A stretch of 64,000 nucleotides of DNA from JALYXV01 sp963733505. GTDB lineage: Bacteria > Actinomycetota > Acidimicrobiia > Acidimicrobiales > Palsa-688. The notes beneath the pieces are model-generated. The model was not told where the DNA came from. It saw nothing but the letters and a program-made list of their open reading frames with translations, and ran no database searches. A program made the position numbers and the translations under genes. This document shows, piece by piece, positions 32,932-42,700 of this stretch; positions within the stretch are counted from its first letter, which is position 1, and each line of letters starts with the position of its first letter. The stretch is from the NCBI GenBank assembly GCA_963733505.1, contig CAVTDW010000008.1, forward strand, positions 248,001 through 312,000, read 5' to 3'.

Positions 32932-33627
32932 GTGGGCACCGAAACGACGGATCGGCTACTGAGCACCAGTTCCCTCGCGTACCTCTTTGCCAGCCGGTTC
33001 GTCGTGGCGGCGGAGCCGGGCACGCGGGGAATGAAGTCCTTCGCGACGGGTGTCACGGTCAATACTCGGGCGTTGGCCGTCAATCTGCCGGTGCTGGCGC
33101 TCTGGTCACTCCGCAATTCCGGCGATATTTCGCTGCGCATCGACGACGAGAAGAACTCCAAGGGCGTGCGGGCCGTGCTCATCCGCCAGGGAGAGTCGAG
33201 TGGGATTGAAGGGCGAATCCTGGAACAACTGGCACGCGACAAGAAAGCAGCCGATGGCGGGGTAGACGTTGCCAGGCTCGTATCCGGCCTTATCCCACAT
33301 ACCGCGCTGCCATTCGAGGCGGTGATCGAACTGGTTCTCATCGAGGTGGCCGAGAAGGGGTACGTCACGAAGGTGCCGCAGGGCCGGGGAATGGCGGATC
33401 GGCTCAAACACAAGCCGAAGTGGGCCTACGAGCCGAACCAGCAGCGCTATCCACCCCTGCTCGACAGTGTCACCGCCCTCGCCCGCGAATGGAATGCCTT
33501 CGACGACGATTTGTACAAATCACTGCGCGATGTCAGCAGAGTTGCCATCGAGCATCAGAGGAAGAGAGTCGACTCCGACTACGACGATTTCGTCGACGGG
33601 GTTGTCGAGGGGCTCAACAGCGACTAG
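32932..33627 (+). CDS. Hypothetical protein, 231 residues
   Basis: A soluble, moderately acidic protein with GAGGAG 11 bases before the GTG start. No signal peptide or convincing membrane helix is seen. The pattern (LSTSSLAYLFASRFV, LPVLALWSLRNSGDISLRI, GVRAVLIRQGESSGIEGRIL) suggests an alpha-helical cytoplasmic protein with a short beta part, vaguely like GPP34-type proteins, but I cannot assign it to a family. It is monocistronic, facing the exporter operon tail to tail. Confidence 0.65.
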   Translation: MGTETTDRLLSTSSLAYLFASRFVVAAEPGTRGMKSFATGVTVNTRALAVNLPVLALWSLRNSGDISLRIDDEKNSKGVRAVLIRQGESSGIEGRILEQLARDKKAADGGVDVARLVSGLIPHTALPFEAVIELVLIEVAEKGYVTKVPQGRGMADRLKHKPKWAYEPNQQRYPPLLDSVTALAREWNAFDDDLYKSLRDVSRVAIEHQRKRVDSDYDDFVDGVVEGLNSD

Positions 33628-33675
33628 CGACCGCTCGCTCGCGCCCGCGCCCCAGGGCAGGCGCCGGGAGAGGTG

Positions 33676-36177
33676 TTATTCCAACGGCTGTCGGGCGATG
33701 ACGGGGGGTTCGTTGCCCGCTAGCAGCCAGCCGGCGGACGCCGCGGCCAACGGTAATCCGACGATGATGATGGCGAGATCGATGACCGGAACGTGGCTGA
33801 GCGGGTGCAGGTCGCTCCTGTGCCAGGCAATGAGGGCCATGTAGGCACCCCCAGTACCCAGCACCGCGCCGAGGAGCGCCAAGGCCCCCGCGGTGGCGCT
33901 GGTGAGACTGCGGCGGATAGTGCTGCTGGCTCCGGCGGCGGTGAGCGTTCGGAGGTCGTTCGCAGTCTCGGTTCGGATCAGGCCCACCGTCATAGCGAGC
34001 ACGCCGAGGGCGACGACGAGGCCGATGGCGGTGGACCAGTTCCGCAGGGGCGCCAGCGACTTCTGCGGGGTCCGGGTTTCTATCGCGAGGCCGGCCGCGG
34101 CCGCCGAGTGCTGGGCCGCGGTGATCTGGGCGGTGGTAAGAGGCCCGGATGTCTGGATGAGCCAGCCGGCGGGGACAGCCTGCAAACCAAGCTTCTGGAC
34201 CGCCTGGGCGGTGATGAGCGTGTTGGGATCGGACGTGTACTTGGGGAGACTGACGATCTGGATCTTCGGTTTGATCGACTGGCGAGGCCCATAGCCGAGC
34301 TCCAAGCCCGCGAGATCGGTCCGCGAGGTCACGACGTCGGCGGTGGGATCAACTTGGCTGGGGTTGATCCCGTAGTGCTGGAGGAGCGCCGGCGTCGCGA
34401 CCGTGAGAGGGGAGATGAACTCTTCATTGACGCCGCGCCCGACCGGGGTTATCCGCACCAGCGAGGCGGGCTCCTTGCCTGCTTGGCCGTTGTCCAGGCG
34501 GGGTATGTCGGCTGCGGTCGGGTCGACGGCCGCGTCGAGGGTGGCCACGTCCTGGGTCTTCAGGAACGCCGCGATTTCATCGACCCGAGACTGGAGGACC
34601 TGGAGTTGGGCGGGCGTTTGTTCGGGGAGGGGGCCGCCGCGGTCGGGGCCGGGTCCGCTGAGGTACACGATGAGCTGGTTCGTCGGAAGGTTGCCCACGC
34701 TCGCCACGGCACCGACCTCAGATGCCGATGCGCTGATGGCGACGGTGGCCGCGATTCCGATCGCGAGCGTGACGGCCGCGACGGCCGCGCCTGAGCGGGC
34801 TTGGTAGCGCGCCAGGTCGCGGAGGGCAAGGCGAACGGCGATCGGCGAGCGTCGAGCGAAGGCGGAAAGGGCGGTGATGCCGAGGGGAGCCAGGAACAAG
34901 AGGCCCAGCGTGATGGCCACGATGCCCGTGACGATCAACGGCGGTCGCTTCTGGTGGGCAAACGCGAGGAGCGAAAGCCCGACGACAAGGAGGGCGGTGC
35001 CCAACGCCGCGAAACGGTGGGCCGGTTGCGGCGGGGGTGGCCGCCCTGACAGCGCGGCCACGATCGGGATCCGGGCGGCCGAGCGAGCCGGCCACCAGGC
35101 GGCGGCGACCGCGGTCAGAAATGCCAGCACCATGGCCATCGCAATCGCCCACCAGGGGAGGTGGAACCAGTCGATGCGGTGACCTGCCAGCCCTTCGAGA
35201 TGGGGAATGAATGCGATCCATCCGATGAGGCCGAGTGCCGTGCCGATCACCGCTGCGAGGCCGCCGACGACGGCGCCGTTGGCGAGCATCACCAGGCGAA
35301 TGTGGCGGTCGGTGGCGCCGATGGCGCCCAGCATGCCCATGGCCCGGAGGCGCCGCTGCGCCATGACGGTGAAGCCGGCCACCGCCAGGAGACCGACGAA
35401 GAGCAGACCGATGGTGCCCAGAGCGAGCACCCCGACCGCGGCCGCGCTTGCCGCGGCATACGAACGGGCCTCGACGTTCAGCGCCACCCCTTCGAGGTGG
35501 AACTCCCGGAACCTTGCATCGGTGGTGTTGAGCAGGATGGTTATCTGCTTCGGCGCAGTGATCTGCCCGGGAGCTACCAACGCGAACTGGTCGAGCAGGT
35601 TCTCGGGATTCTCGACCACACCGACCACGCGCCGGTCACGGCCGCCCTGTTGCCATATGTCTCCGACATGAAGGTTGAAGGCGGCCGCCACGGGTGGGGC
35701 GACGGCCACTTCGTCGGGCGCAGCCGGGTAGCGTCCCGTCGCCAGACGCAGGGTCGGATGCCCAAAGGTGCCCTTCGGGTCCTGGTCCCGCAGATCGACC
35801 GTGGCGACCGACCCGGGGATGGCGACGATTTGGTGGGCCACCACTTCGATGGGACCGAACGCCTTGTGGATGGCCGCGATGTCGGCGACAAGGGTCGGAT
35901 CCGAACCGGGAAGGGTGAGGCGGTGGTTGGCCGTCCCCATCGCCGCGTCCACTGGAGACACGGTGTTCGAGGCGACCGCGACGCCGATGGTCGTCGCCGT
36001 CACGGCCAGGATGAGCAGCGCCAGCACCAAGAACTGCTGGCGCCACTCGCGACGGAACAGCCGCCACGCCCAGCGGGCAATGGCCCGACGGGCCGGACCG
36101 CCGCCGTTGCCGGCGCCGGTGGCCAGCTCGTCGGCCGGTTCGGCGGCGTGCTGGCGGACCGCTTCGCTCACGCTCAC
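33676..36177 (-). CDS. FtsX/MacB-like ABC exporter permease
   Basis: An 833-residue permease with a duplicated FtsX domain. It has an N-terminal helix (FLVLALLILAVTATTIGVAV), a large extracytoplasmic domain, three helices around residues 280-400, a second helix at about 470-510, another extracytoplasmic domain and a final three-helix FtsX set. The GTG start overlaps the ATPase stop (GTGA, 36174-36177). It is encoded with its ATPase and a PadR repressor, an arrangement typical of drug, lantibiotic or lipoprotein-release exporters. Substrate unknown. Confidence 0.88.
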   Translation of the reverse strand: MSVSEAVRQHAAEPADELATGAGNGGGPARRAIARWAWRLFRREWRQQFLVLALLILAVTATTIGVAVASNTVSPVDAAMGTANHRLTLPGSDPTLVADIAAIHKAFGPIEVVAHQIVAIPGSVATVDLRDQDPKGTFGHPTLRLATGRYPAAPDEVAVAPPVAAAFNLHVGDIWQQGGRDRRVVGVVENPENLLDQFALVAPGQITAPKQITILLNTTDARFREFHLEGVALNVEARSYAAASAAAVGVLALGTIGLLFVGLLAVAGFTVMAQRRLRAMGMLGAIGATDRHIRLVMLANGAVVGGLAAVIGTALGLIGWIAFIPHLEGLAGHRIDWFHLPWWAIAMAMVLAFLTAVAAAWWPARSAARIPIVAALSGRPPPPQPAHRFAALGTALLVVGLSLLAFAHQKRPPLIVTGIVAITLGLLFLAPLGITALSAFARRSPIAVRLALRDLARYQARSGAAVAAVTLAIGIAATVAISASASEVGAVASVGNLPTNQLIVYLSGPGPDRGGPLPEQTPAQLQVLQSRVDEIAAFLKTQDVATLDAAVDPTAADIPRLDNGQAGKEPASLVRITPVGRGVNEEFISPLTVATPALLQHYGINPSQVDPTADVVTSRTDLAGLELGYGPRQSIKPKIQIVSLPKYTSDPNTLITAQAVQKLGLQAVPAGWLIQTSGPLTTAQITAAQHSAAAAGLAIETRTPQKSLAPLRNWSTAIGLVVALGVLAMTVGLIRTETANDLRTLTAAGASSTIRRSLTSATAGALALLGAVLGTGGAYMALIAWHRSDLHPLSHVPVIDLAIIIVGLPLAAASAGWLLAGNEPPVIARQPLE

Positions 36178-36896
36178 TGGCTGGGGGTGGGCTGAAGGAG
36201 CGATTCGGGACCGAGCGGTGGCGACGTCTGGTCGACCACCCGACCGTCGCGAAGGAACACCACTCGGTCGGCCCACGATGCCAGCTGGGCGTCGTGGGTC
36301 ACGACGACTCCCGCGACACCCCGACGGCAGGCGGCCCGCATCAGGCGCATCACCGCCTCGCCGTTGACCGAGTCGAGCGCGCCCGACGGTTCGTCGGCCA
36401 GCAACAGACGGCGATCACCTACCACGGCGCGCGCGATCGCCACCCGTTGGCGTTCGCCGCCCGACAACTGGTCGGGGAAGCGGGACCCCTGGTCGCTCAA
36501 CCCGAGCTGCTCCAGGGCCTCCAGGCCCGCGGCTTGCGCTTTCTTGGCGGCGACACCGTCGAGTTCCAACGGCAGGGCCACATTTTCCACCGCCGTCAGT
36601 CCGGCCAGCAGGTTGAAGTCCTGGAACACATAGCCGATCGAGCGGCGCCGCAGCCGGGCCCGGTCGTTGCGCGACATCCCCGACAACGCCACACCGCCGA
36701 CCAGCACCTCGCCAGCGGTCGGATCCTCGAGGCTGCCTGCGATGGTCAACAGGGTGCTCTTGCCCGATCCGCTCGGGCCCATCACGGCCACCAAGTCGCC
36801 GGCATCGACGGAGAGGTTGACCTCTCGTAACGCTTGGACCTCGGTCGGTCCCTCGCCGTAGACCTTCGATACTCCGCGCAGCTCCAGGGCGGTCAC
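36174..36896 (-). CDS. LolD/MacB-type ABC transporter ATPase
   Basis: A 240-residue ATPase with Walker A GPSGSGKST, Q-loop VFQDFNLL, signature LSGGERQRVAIARA, Walker B LLLADEPSGALD and H-loop VVVTHDAQLA. The GTG start at 36896 is set by a GTGA overlap with the PadR stop; longer frames upstream lie inside the PadR gene. It energises the adjacent FtsX-like permease. Confidence 0.92.
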   Translation of the reverse strand: MTALELRGVSKVYGEGPTEVQALREVNLSVDAGDLVAVMGPSGSGKSTLLTIAGSLEDPTAGEVLVGGVALSGMSRNDRARLRRRSIGYVFQDFNLLAGLTAVENVALPLELDGVAAKKAQAAGLEALEQLGLSDQGSRFPDQLSGGERQRVAIARAVVGDRRLLLADEPSGALDSVNGEAVMRLMRAACRRGVAGVVVTHDAQLASWADRVVFLRDGRVVDQTSPPLGPESLLQPTPSQ

Positions 36897-37486
36897 CGCC
36901 GGACCCCGACCCTGCGTCCGAGCCTCGGAAGCGGCCCTGGCGATGCGTCGGTGCTGGCCGGCCCAGCGATGTCGGCCGAGGCACGCTTGAGGCGGCCCTC
37001 GGCGGCGTCGAGCCACCGGACGACGGAGTCGATTCGGAACAGCTCGGCGTCGACCACCAGTGCGAAGCCCAAGTCGTCCTCGCCGGCATCCTGCTTGAGA
37101 TGGGTCCACTGCTGCATCAGCTGCACCAGATACCGGCGGTGCACCTGGATCACGTCGTGCACGTCGACGCCAGGCAGGCGCAGCGCCACCAACACCTTGA
37201 TGACCAGCTCGTCACGGGGCGGGGAGCTCATGTCCGGTGGGGTCCGTAGCCACTCGGCCAGCTCCTCCTCGCCGTCTTTCGTGATCCGGAAGCCCCGCTG
37301 CGGGCCGTCCTCGGCGTCGTCGGACTCGACGAGGCCGTCGCGTTCGAGTCGCTGGAGGGTCGTGTACACCTGGCCCACGTTCAACGGCCAGACCTCCCCC
37401 GTTCTGGTCTCGAACTCCTGGCGGAGCTGCAGTCCGTACTTGGGGCCCTCGCTCAGCAGCGCCAGCAAGGCGTGCCGAACGGTCAT
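36893..37486 (-). CDS. PadR-family transcriptional regulator
   Basis: A 197-residue repressor with an N-terminal winged helix (VRHALLALLSEGPKYGLQLRQ, VGQVYTTLQRLERDGLV) and a C-terminal helical dimerisation region (LVALRLPGVDVHDVIQVHRR). ATG 37486 is chosen because the family always starts a few residues before the ALLALL helix. It heads the exporter operon, with GTGA overlap to the ATPase, and a dyad sits just upstream, consistent with autorepression relieved by the exported compound. Confidence 0.9.
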   Translation of the reverse strand: MTVRHALLALLSEGPKYGLQLRQEFETRTGEVWPLNVGQVYTTLQRLERDGLVESDDAEDGPQRGFRITKDGEEELAEWLRTPPDMSSPPRDELVIKVLVALRLPGVDVHDVIQVHRRYLVQLMQQWTHLKQDAGEDDLGFALVVDAELFRIDSVVRWLDAAEGRLKRASADIAGPASTDASPGPLPRLGRRVGVRR

Positions 37487-37502
37487 CGCCCGAACCAACT
37501 GA

Positions 37503-37523
37503 GTAGCATACTGAGTATAGTAC
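37503..37523 (-). promoter_or_regulatory. Dyad operator candidate for PadR
   Basis: ATACT-G-AGTAT (37508-37518) is a perfect dyad, extended to GTA...TAC at 37503-37523 with two central-flank mismatches. It ends 17 bases before the PadR ATG and is AT-rich in a GC-rich setting, so it probably also contains the -10 region. Confidence 0.55.
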
Positions 37524-37667
37524 GGGGTAGATCGCCTCTTGGCAAGGGGCCTTTCGGTCCTCGGGATGGAGACCCGAGCTTCCTGTCCGGCTGAACCCAG
37601 TTCCGCGGTAGGTACACGGCTCAGTCGCGTATGGTTTGTCGTCAGGGCGGAGGAACGGGGGACAGTC

Positions 37668-39350
37668 ATGAGGGCAATTCTTCGAGTCACGGTGCTGTTA
37701 ACCCTGGCGGCCGCAGCGGTTCTGGTTCCGGCGGGCGCGGCCGAGGCCAATGTCTCGATGGGTATTTCGCTGTCCTGGCCGAGCGGCGCCGGCGTCGGAG
37801 ACGGGGGTCTCCCCGGGTCGTTCACGGTGCAGAACCTGAATACGCCTCCGAATCAAGCCGAAACCTTGACCGTCACGGTGATGCGGCTGGCGCCTTCGTG
37901 CGGAGCGACCCGTTCGGGCACGACCGTCTGCCCATCGCCCGATCCCGGTGTCTTCCATCTGTCGTCTCCTGCCACCGGCGCCGCCGGCACGGCGTGCGCT
38001 GGGGTCACCTTTACGGTGTCGGCGCCCGATGCCAGTGGCGCGGTCACGCTCACGCCCTCGACTGCGGTCGTGTTGCAGGGGCCCGGAGCGGGGACGGGAC
38101 CTGACCGCTGCACCGTCAACATGGTCCTAGCCGTCACCAAGGTGCCGAGCATCGACGTCGATCCCGCAGCGGGGGTGCAGACGTCGACCAACCTGTTCGT
38201 GCAAGCCACCAGCTCATCGAGCGGTCTCATGCCCGCGGTCGGCGTGAGCCTGACCAACACCGTCAACAAGGGAATCCCCGGCCTGACCACTGCGGCGTCC
38301 GCGGCCGGTACGACCGTCTCTGACACCGCCACGTTGACTGCCGCCGGGAGCGGCCCGACGCCCACGGGGACCGTTACCTTCAACCTGTTCGGACCCAACA
38401 ACAACGCCTGTACCGGCGCCCCGATGACGTCGACCAAATCGGTGTCGAATGGAAGCGCGACGGCGGCGTTTTCCTCCACTGGTGCCGGGACCTACCGCTT
38501 CAGCGTGAGCTACAGCGGCGACACCAACTACATGGCGCGCGTGACGCCATGCAACGATCCCAACGAATCGGTAACGGTTTCGGGCAGCGTGGTGCCCCCG
38601 ACGATCACCAAGTCGTTCCAGACGGGATCGATCCCCCTTGGTGCGAGGACGACACTCACCTTCACCATCGGCAATCCCGCAGCCAACACCGTGGCGCTCA
38701 CCGGCGTGCAGTTCACCGACTCCCTGCCGGCTGGGCTACTGGTGGCCACACCGAACGCCCTGTCCGGTTCCTGCGGCGGCGGCACCATCACCGCGGTCGC
38801 CGGTTCAGGCGCCGTCAGCCTCAACGGGGCGACGCTCGCCACCAATAGCAGCTGCACATTTTCCGTCAATGTGACCGGAACCACCGCGGGCCAGAAGAAA
38901 AACATGGTCGCCGCCTCGTCCGCCAACGGCGGGACGAGCGCGACAGCGAAGGCCACCCTCAAAGTCTTGGCGCCGCCACAGATCGTCAAGGCATTCGGGG
39001 CCAGCACCATCGCACTCGGCGCTACGACAACACTGAGCTTTACGATCACCACCCCCGCGGCCAACGCGGGAGCGCTCAAAGGGGTCGCGTTCACCGACAC
39101 GTTGCCCGCGGGGCTGGTCGTAGCCAACCCCAACGGACTGGTCGGCTCGTGCGGATCCGGCACCATCACCGCCGTCGCCGGGTCGGGCACCGTGAAACTC
39201 GCAGGCGCCACCTTGTCGGCCGGCGCCACCTGCACCTTCTCGGTCAAGGTGGCCGCCACGACCACCGGCCAGAAGAACAACGCGGTCACGGTGACCTCGA
39301 ACAATGGGGGGACCGGGAACACCTCGAACGCGTCCCTCACCGTCTCCTAA
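37668..39350 (+). CDS. Secreted multi-domain adhesin-like protein
   Basis: A 560-residue protein with a signal peptide (residues 1-28, AEA end). An N-terminal beta region, an Ig-like Big_3-type domain (TPTGTVTFNLFG, YRFSVSYSGDTNYMA) and two tandem C-terminal repeats of about 120 residues follow. Each repeat starts IxKxFxxxxIxLGAxTTLxFTI and contains FTDxLPAGLxVAxPNxLxGSCG and CTFSV, matching DUF11/DUF7933-type bacterial surface repeats. No LPXTG or C-terminal anchor is seen, so it is probably secreted or loosely bound. The ATG follows GGAGGAACGGGGGA. Confidence 0.8.
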   Translation: MRAILRVTVLLTLAAAAVLVPAGAAEANVSMGISLSWPSGAGVGDGGLPGSFTVQNLNTPPNQAETLTVTVMRLAPSCGATRSGTTVCPSPDPGVFHLSSPATGAAGTACAGVTFTVSAPDASGAVTLTPSTAVVLQGPGAGTGPDRCTVNMVLAVTKVPSIDVDPAAGVQTSTNLFVQATSSSSGLMPAVGVSLTNTVNKGIPGLTTAASAAGTTVSDTATLTAAGSGPTPTGTVTFNLFGPNNNACTGAPMTSTKSVSNGSATAAFSSTGAGTYRFSVSYSGDTNYMARVTPCNDPNESVTVSGSVVPPTITKSFQTGSIPLGARTTLTFTIGNPAANTVALTGVQFTDSLPAGLLVATPNALSGSCGGGTITAVAGSGAVSLNGATLATNSSCTFSVNVTGTTAGQKKNMVAASSANGGTSATAKATLKVLAPPQIVKAFGASTIALGATTTLSFTITTPAANAGALKGVAFTDTLPAGLVVANPNGLVGSCGSGTITAVAGSGTVKLAGATLSAGATCTFSVKVAATTTGQKNNAVTVTSNNGGTGNTSNASLTVS

Positions 39351-39396
39351 CCGCCCGCACCCTCGCGCGCCCGACGCGTCACAGGAAGGGGATTCG

Positions 39397-40092
39397 ATGG
39401 CCCTGTGGCATCGACAACAGGCGTCAGTTCACGTCACGACGGCCACGACCGCGAGGACCGGCGCACTCCCTGTTCTGGCGCTTCTGCTTGTCCTTGCCGC
39501 GGCGTGCGGCGGCGGTTCCAAGGGCTCGGCCGGGGGCACCGGCGGGACCGACTCCACCGTCGCCGCCGCGACCACCGACACCACCAACGAACCCGGTGGG
39601 CCGCCACAAACACCGCTCACGGGCCCATTGCAGACGACGCCGACTACCCGCGCCACCGACGCCTACCTCCCGGCGGGCGTGGTCGATCAGGTCTTTCCCC
39701 CAGGGACCAAGGCGTTCGAATTGCTGGCGGCTGGTAACTGCGGGCCGTTGCTACGCCAGATCGAACAGGCCGAGGCTCCGACGACTGCCACCTGGAAAGA
39801 AGGCGCCGTGCCCGACCAGCTCACCTTGCTCTACACCGCCGCGGCCCACGCCTGCCTGGCACACTGGAGCATCGCCCAGACCGACTTCCAGCAGGTCAAG
39901 CTGCCAATCGACTGTGGTTTCAGAGTGACCAGTGACGGGCTCTCCATTCCCAACTGGTCGTCCTCGTTCACCAAGGTCGCCGATTGCCACACTGCGAGGA
40001 ACCTGGTCTACAACTGGACGAAAGGGCTGCTGGCGGCGCACAAGGCGGACCCGAAGTTCGTGGCGAACTTCCCCACTCCGCCGAAGCCCTAG
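39397..40092 (+). CDS. Lipoprotein of unknown function
   Basis: A 231-residue protein. AGGAAGGGG lies six bases before the ATG. A signal sequence ends in a LAAAC lipobox at about residue 38, followed by a Gly/Ser/Thr linker and a helical mature domain with four Cys residues. No family is recognised. It follows the adhesin-like gene by 46 bp and may be co-transcribed. Confidence 0.75.
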   Translation: MALWHRQQASVHVTTATTARTGALPVLALLLVLAAACGGGSKGSAGGTGGTDSTVAAATTDTTNEPGGPPQTPLTGPLQTTPTTRATDAYLPAGVVDQVFPPGTKAFELLAAGNCGPLLRQIEQAEAPTTATWKEGAVPDQLTLLYTAAAHACLAHWSIAQTDFQQVKLPIDCGFRVTSDGLSIPNWSSSFTKVADCHTARNLVYNWTKGLLAAHKADPKFVANFPTPPKP

Positions 40093-40097
40093 CTGCA

Positions 40098-41119
40098 ATG
40101 GGGGGTGCCCGCCGATCGGCGCCGGCTGAGCAGATGGCCACCGATCTCCCACCCAAGTCCGCGCCAGCACAACCGCCCGATGCCGGCGGCGGCGATCCGA
40201 CGCGGTCACTCCGGGCCACGGTTCGAGGGATCGGATCGGTCGTCGGGCCGACGTCGGCGGTCACCGCCCTGCTCTACTATTTCGGCTGGACACGGACGAG
40301 CATCGAGGCCCACCAACTGGGCCTCGACGACAGCCTCCTCGGGTACTCCACCCAGGACTACCTGTTGCGCAGCATGTCGTCGATGTTCGGACCCTTGGTC
40401 GTCGCCTTGCTGGCGGCGCTGGTTGGCCTGGGCATCCACTCGGCCATCGTCGCCTGGGTGGATCATTCGGGCGGCATCGGGGTCTCGCCGGACATCGACG
40501 CACACATCCGGCGCATCCTGCGCCCCATGACCATCGCGATCGCCGTTGTCGCCGCCGCGTGCCTGGCCGTGGGGATCGCCGGAGCGCGGGTACGGCACCC
40601 CTCATCGGTGATCTACGTGGCCACGCCGGTGTGCGTCACGGTGAGCATCATTCTCGGCGTCTACGCCGCCGCCCTCTTCCGCCGGTTTCTCACTGGCGGC
40701 CACGGTGGCCAGGGCGGCCACGGCGGTCACGGCGGCGCCGTGGCCGCAGAGCTGCGGGGGCTGCGCGCCGTAAGCGCCACGCTGATCGTCCTGATCCTGG
40801 TGCTCAGCGTGTTTTGGAATGTCTCGCACTACGCCGCCGATCAAGGGTCGCAACCTGGCCGCAACCGTGGAAAGCCTGCTCCCCTACCCAGCCAAGCGTC
40901 GTGGTGTACTCCGCCAAGCGCCTCTACCTTCAGGCACCGGTGGTCGAGACCAGGCTCGATCCCACCGACGCCGCCTATAAGTACGCCTACTCCGGGCTGA
41001 AACTCCTCTTCCGGTCCGACCACAAGTACTTTCTGCGCCCCAGCAATCCCGGCCCGGTGGCCAACATCGTCCTACCCGACAGCCTGGACATCCGCCTGGA
41101 GTTCTTCCGAGGGGAGTAG
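40098..41119 (+). CDS. Four-helix membrane protein, frame broken twice near its C-terminus
   Basis: The frame gives membrane segments around LLYYFGW, LVVALLAALVGLGIHSAIV, MTIAIAVVAAACLAVGI, VCVTVSIILGVYAAAL and TLIVLILVLSVF, with a Gly/His-rich loop (GGHGGQGGHGGHGG). At about 40846 one extra G and at about 40889 one extra C move the frame. Correcting both joins SHYAADQ to GRNLAATVESLLPY and then PSVVVYSAKRLYLQAP, and the protein ends at 41119. Start is uncertain (ATG 40098 or 40134). Family unknown. Both breaks are in G or C runs, so consensus error is likely. Confidence 0.6.
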
Positions 41120-41211
41120 CCCGCCCGGCGCCAGACGCGGCCAGCCTGCCTCATCGGAGATGCTTCGCACAGGACGTGTACAACGGTCCCACCGAGAGAA
41201 GGAGCATCCAC

Positions 41212-41601
41212 ATGGGAATCGAGCCCAAACCCCCGACCGTGAAGGGTCCGGCGGATTGGTTCACCGGCGACGTCTGGATCGATCCGATCGTGCAACCGCG
41301 TGATGGATCGCAACTGAATATCGGTGCCGTGCACTTCACCCCCGGCGCCCGTACCGCGTGGCATTCCCACGAAGGTGGGCAAACTCTCTACGTCACCGAG
41401 GGCCGAGGGATCGTGCAAGCACGCGGCGACGAGGTCGTCGAGCTCCGGCCCGGCGACACGCACCACACGTCCGACGGGGACGAGCACTGGCACGGCGCGG
41501 CGCACGACCATTTCATGACCCACATCTCCGTCACCCAGGGGCCGCCGACCTGGGGCGAACACGTCTCCGACCGCGAGTACGGGAGCGGGACCACCTTCTA
41601 G
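41212..41601 (+). CDS. Cupin-domain protein (carboxymuconolactone-decarboxylase-associated type)
   Basis: A 129-residue single cupin barrel. Motif 1 residues appear in GARTAWHSHEGGQTLYVTEG and motif 2 in LRPGDTHHTSDGDEHWHGA, providing the usual His/Glu metal ligands. AAGGAG precedes the ATG. Proteins of this size and pattern are often annotated as cupins next to carboxymuconolactone decarboxylases or quinone-related enzymes. It stands alone here. Substrate unknown. Confidence 0.85.
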   Translation: MGIEPKPPTVKGPADWFTGDVWIDPIVQPRDGSQLNIGAVHFTPGARTAWHSHEGGQTLYVTEGRGIVQARGDEVVELRPGDTHHTSDGDEHWHGAAHDHFMTHISVTQGPPTWGEHVSDREYGSGTTF

Positions 41602-41940
41602 CAATGCCTCGAGGTCGGGGCGCGGTGCCAGCGGGGAAGCTGCCCTCTTCCGAGTGAAAATCAGTACCCCGCTTCTCGGCACTCGTCGATGTCGTGAGTC
41701 AAATAGTGCGCTCATGAGTCGAGGACTGTCGGGAGGCGGCAGTCCACTAAATGTGGTAAATGACAGACAGACGCAAGGTTTGCGCGGCGGAACTTGGGTC
41801 CCGAAATTGGGTGTACCGTCAGCATCGACGTGGCAGAAGACCCGCCCGCGTTGACTCTGCCTCACGATTGGGCAGCCTCCTGGGAAGTTGCTCCGGACCC
41901 TGGCGACGCAAGACAAATGTCAGCGGATCGGTAGAGACGC
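41602..41940. other. Intergenic region without recognised features
   Basis: About 340 bp between the cupin and STAS genes. It is less GC-rich around 41655-41780 (TGAAAATCAG, AAATGTGGTAAATGACAG), which may hold a promoter, but no clear -35/-10 pair, repeat or RNA gene could be identified. Confidence 0.3.
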
Positions 41941-42429
41941 TTGGCCGGTGAGGACGACGTCGCAGCTGTCGCCCTCATGGCTCGACGCTCACGATGCAGG
42001 AGAAAAAATCGCTTGTCGACCAGCACTGCCTCCGGCGGAACACATGGGGACCCGCGTCGAGGGTCTGCGGCGTTTTGGCTCGTCGTCGCTCGGGCGCCCG
42101 ACTCGGTCATGGTTCGCATCGGCGCTGACCTCGACCGATCCGCCTCGTATCGCCTGGGGGCCATCCTCACCGACCTGATTGTCGGACAGGGCATCCTGGC
42201 AGTGGCGGTCGACCTTCGGGGCGTGCGTCTCCACCACCCGGCCGCCATCGAGATGTTCCGCCTCGCAGCCGTTGCCGCCTGTGCCCGAGGGGGAACCCTC
42301 ACTCTGAGCGAACCGTCTGCACAGTTGGTCGGCGCCCTCACCACCGCCGGCTTGGGCCGGCCTCGTCGGCCGCGGCCGCGCTCGCTGCCGGCCCAGCCTC
42401 GACGAGCCCGCGAGACCTCGCAGCCGTGA
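41941..42429 (+). CDS. STAS-domain protein (anti-anti-sigma type)
   Basis: From about residue 45 the sequence is a STAS domain (VMVRIGADLDRSASYRLGAIL, ILAVAVDLRGVRLHHPAAIEMF, GGTLTLSEPSAQLVGALTTAG). The usual phospho-acceptor Ser position, D-L-S-x-V-x-F in SpoIIAA, is here DLRGVRLHHP, so classic phosphorylation is doubtful. The TTG start and the first 40 Arg-rich residues are uncertain; the true start may be near 42080. It opens a cluster of GAF, ANTAR and STAS regulators. Confidence 0.55.
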   Translation: MAGEDDVAAVALMARRSRCRRKNRLSTSTASGGTHGDPRRGSAAFWLVVARAPDSVMVRIGADLDRSASYRLGAILTDLIVGQGILAVAVDLRGVRLHHPAAIEMFRLAAVAACARGGTLTLSEPSAQLVGALTTAGLGRPRRPRPRSLPAQPRRARETSQP

Positions 42430-42700
42430 CCTTCACCCCGCGGGCCGCGCCAAGAGTCACCTCCCGGGCATCGTCGCATGACCGCCCGCCGACGAGCAGC
42501 TTTCGGGCGTTCGGTTCCGGCGGGCGTGATCGGTTGTCCGACTGGTCAATCGGCCGGGGCCAGGTCCACGCCTCGTTGGACAAGCATTCGGCAGTTCCAC
42601 GGAGAAAGCCGCAACCGAGTCGCGTCACCTACGCTGGATAGCGCTCGTCACCCCGGACCCAGGTGGCGCCTCACTCCGCCGAGTTGAGACTGGAGCGTCT

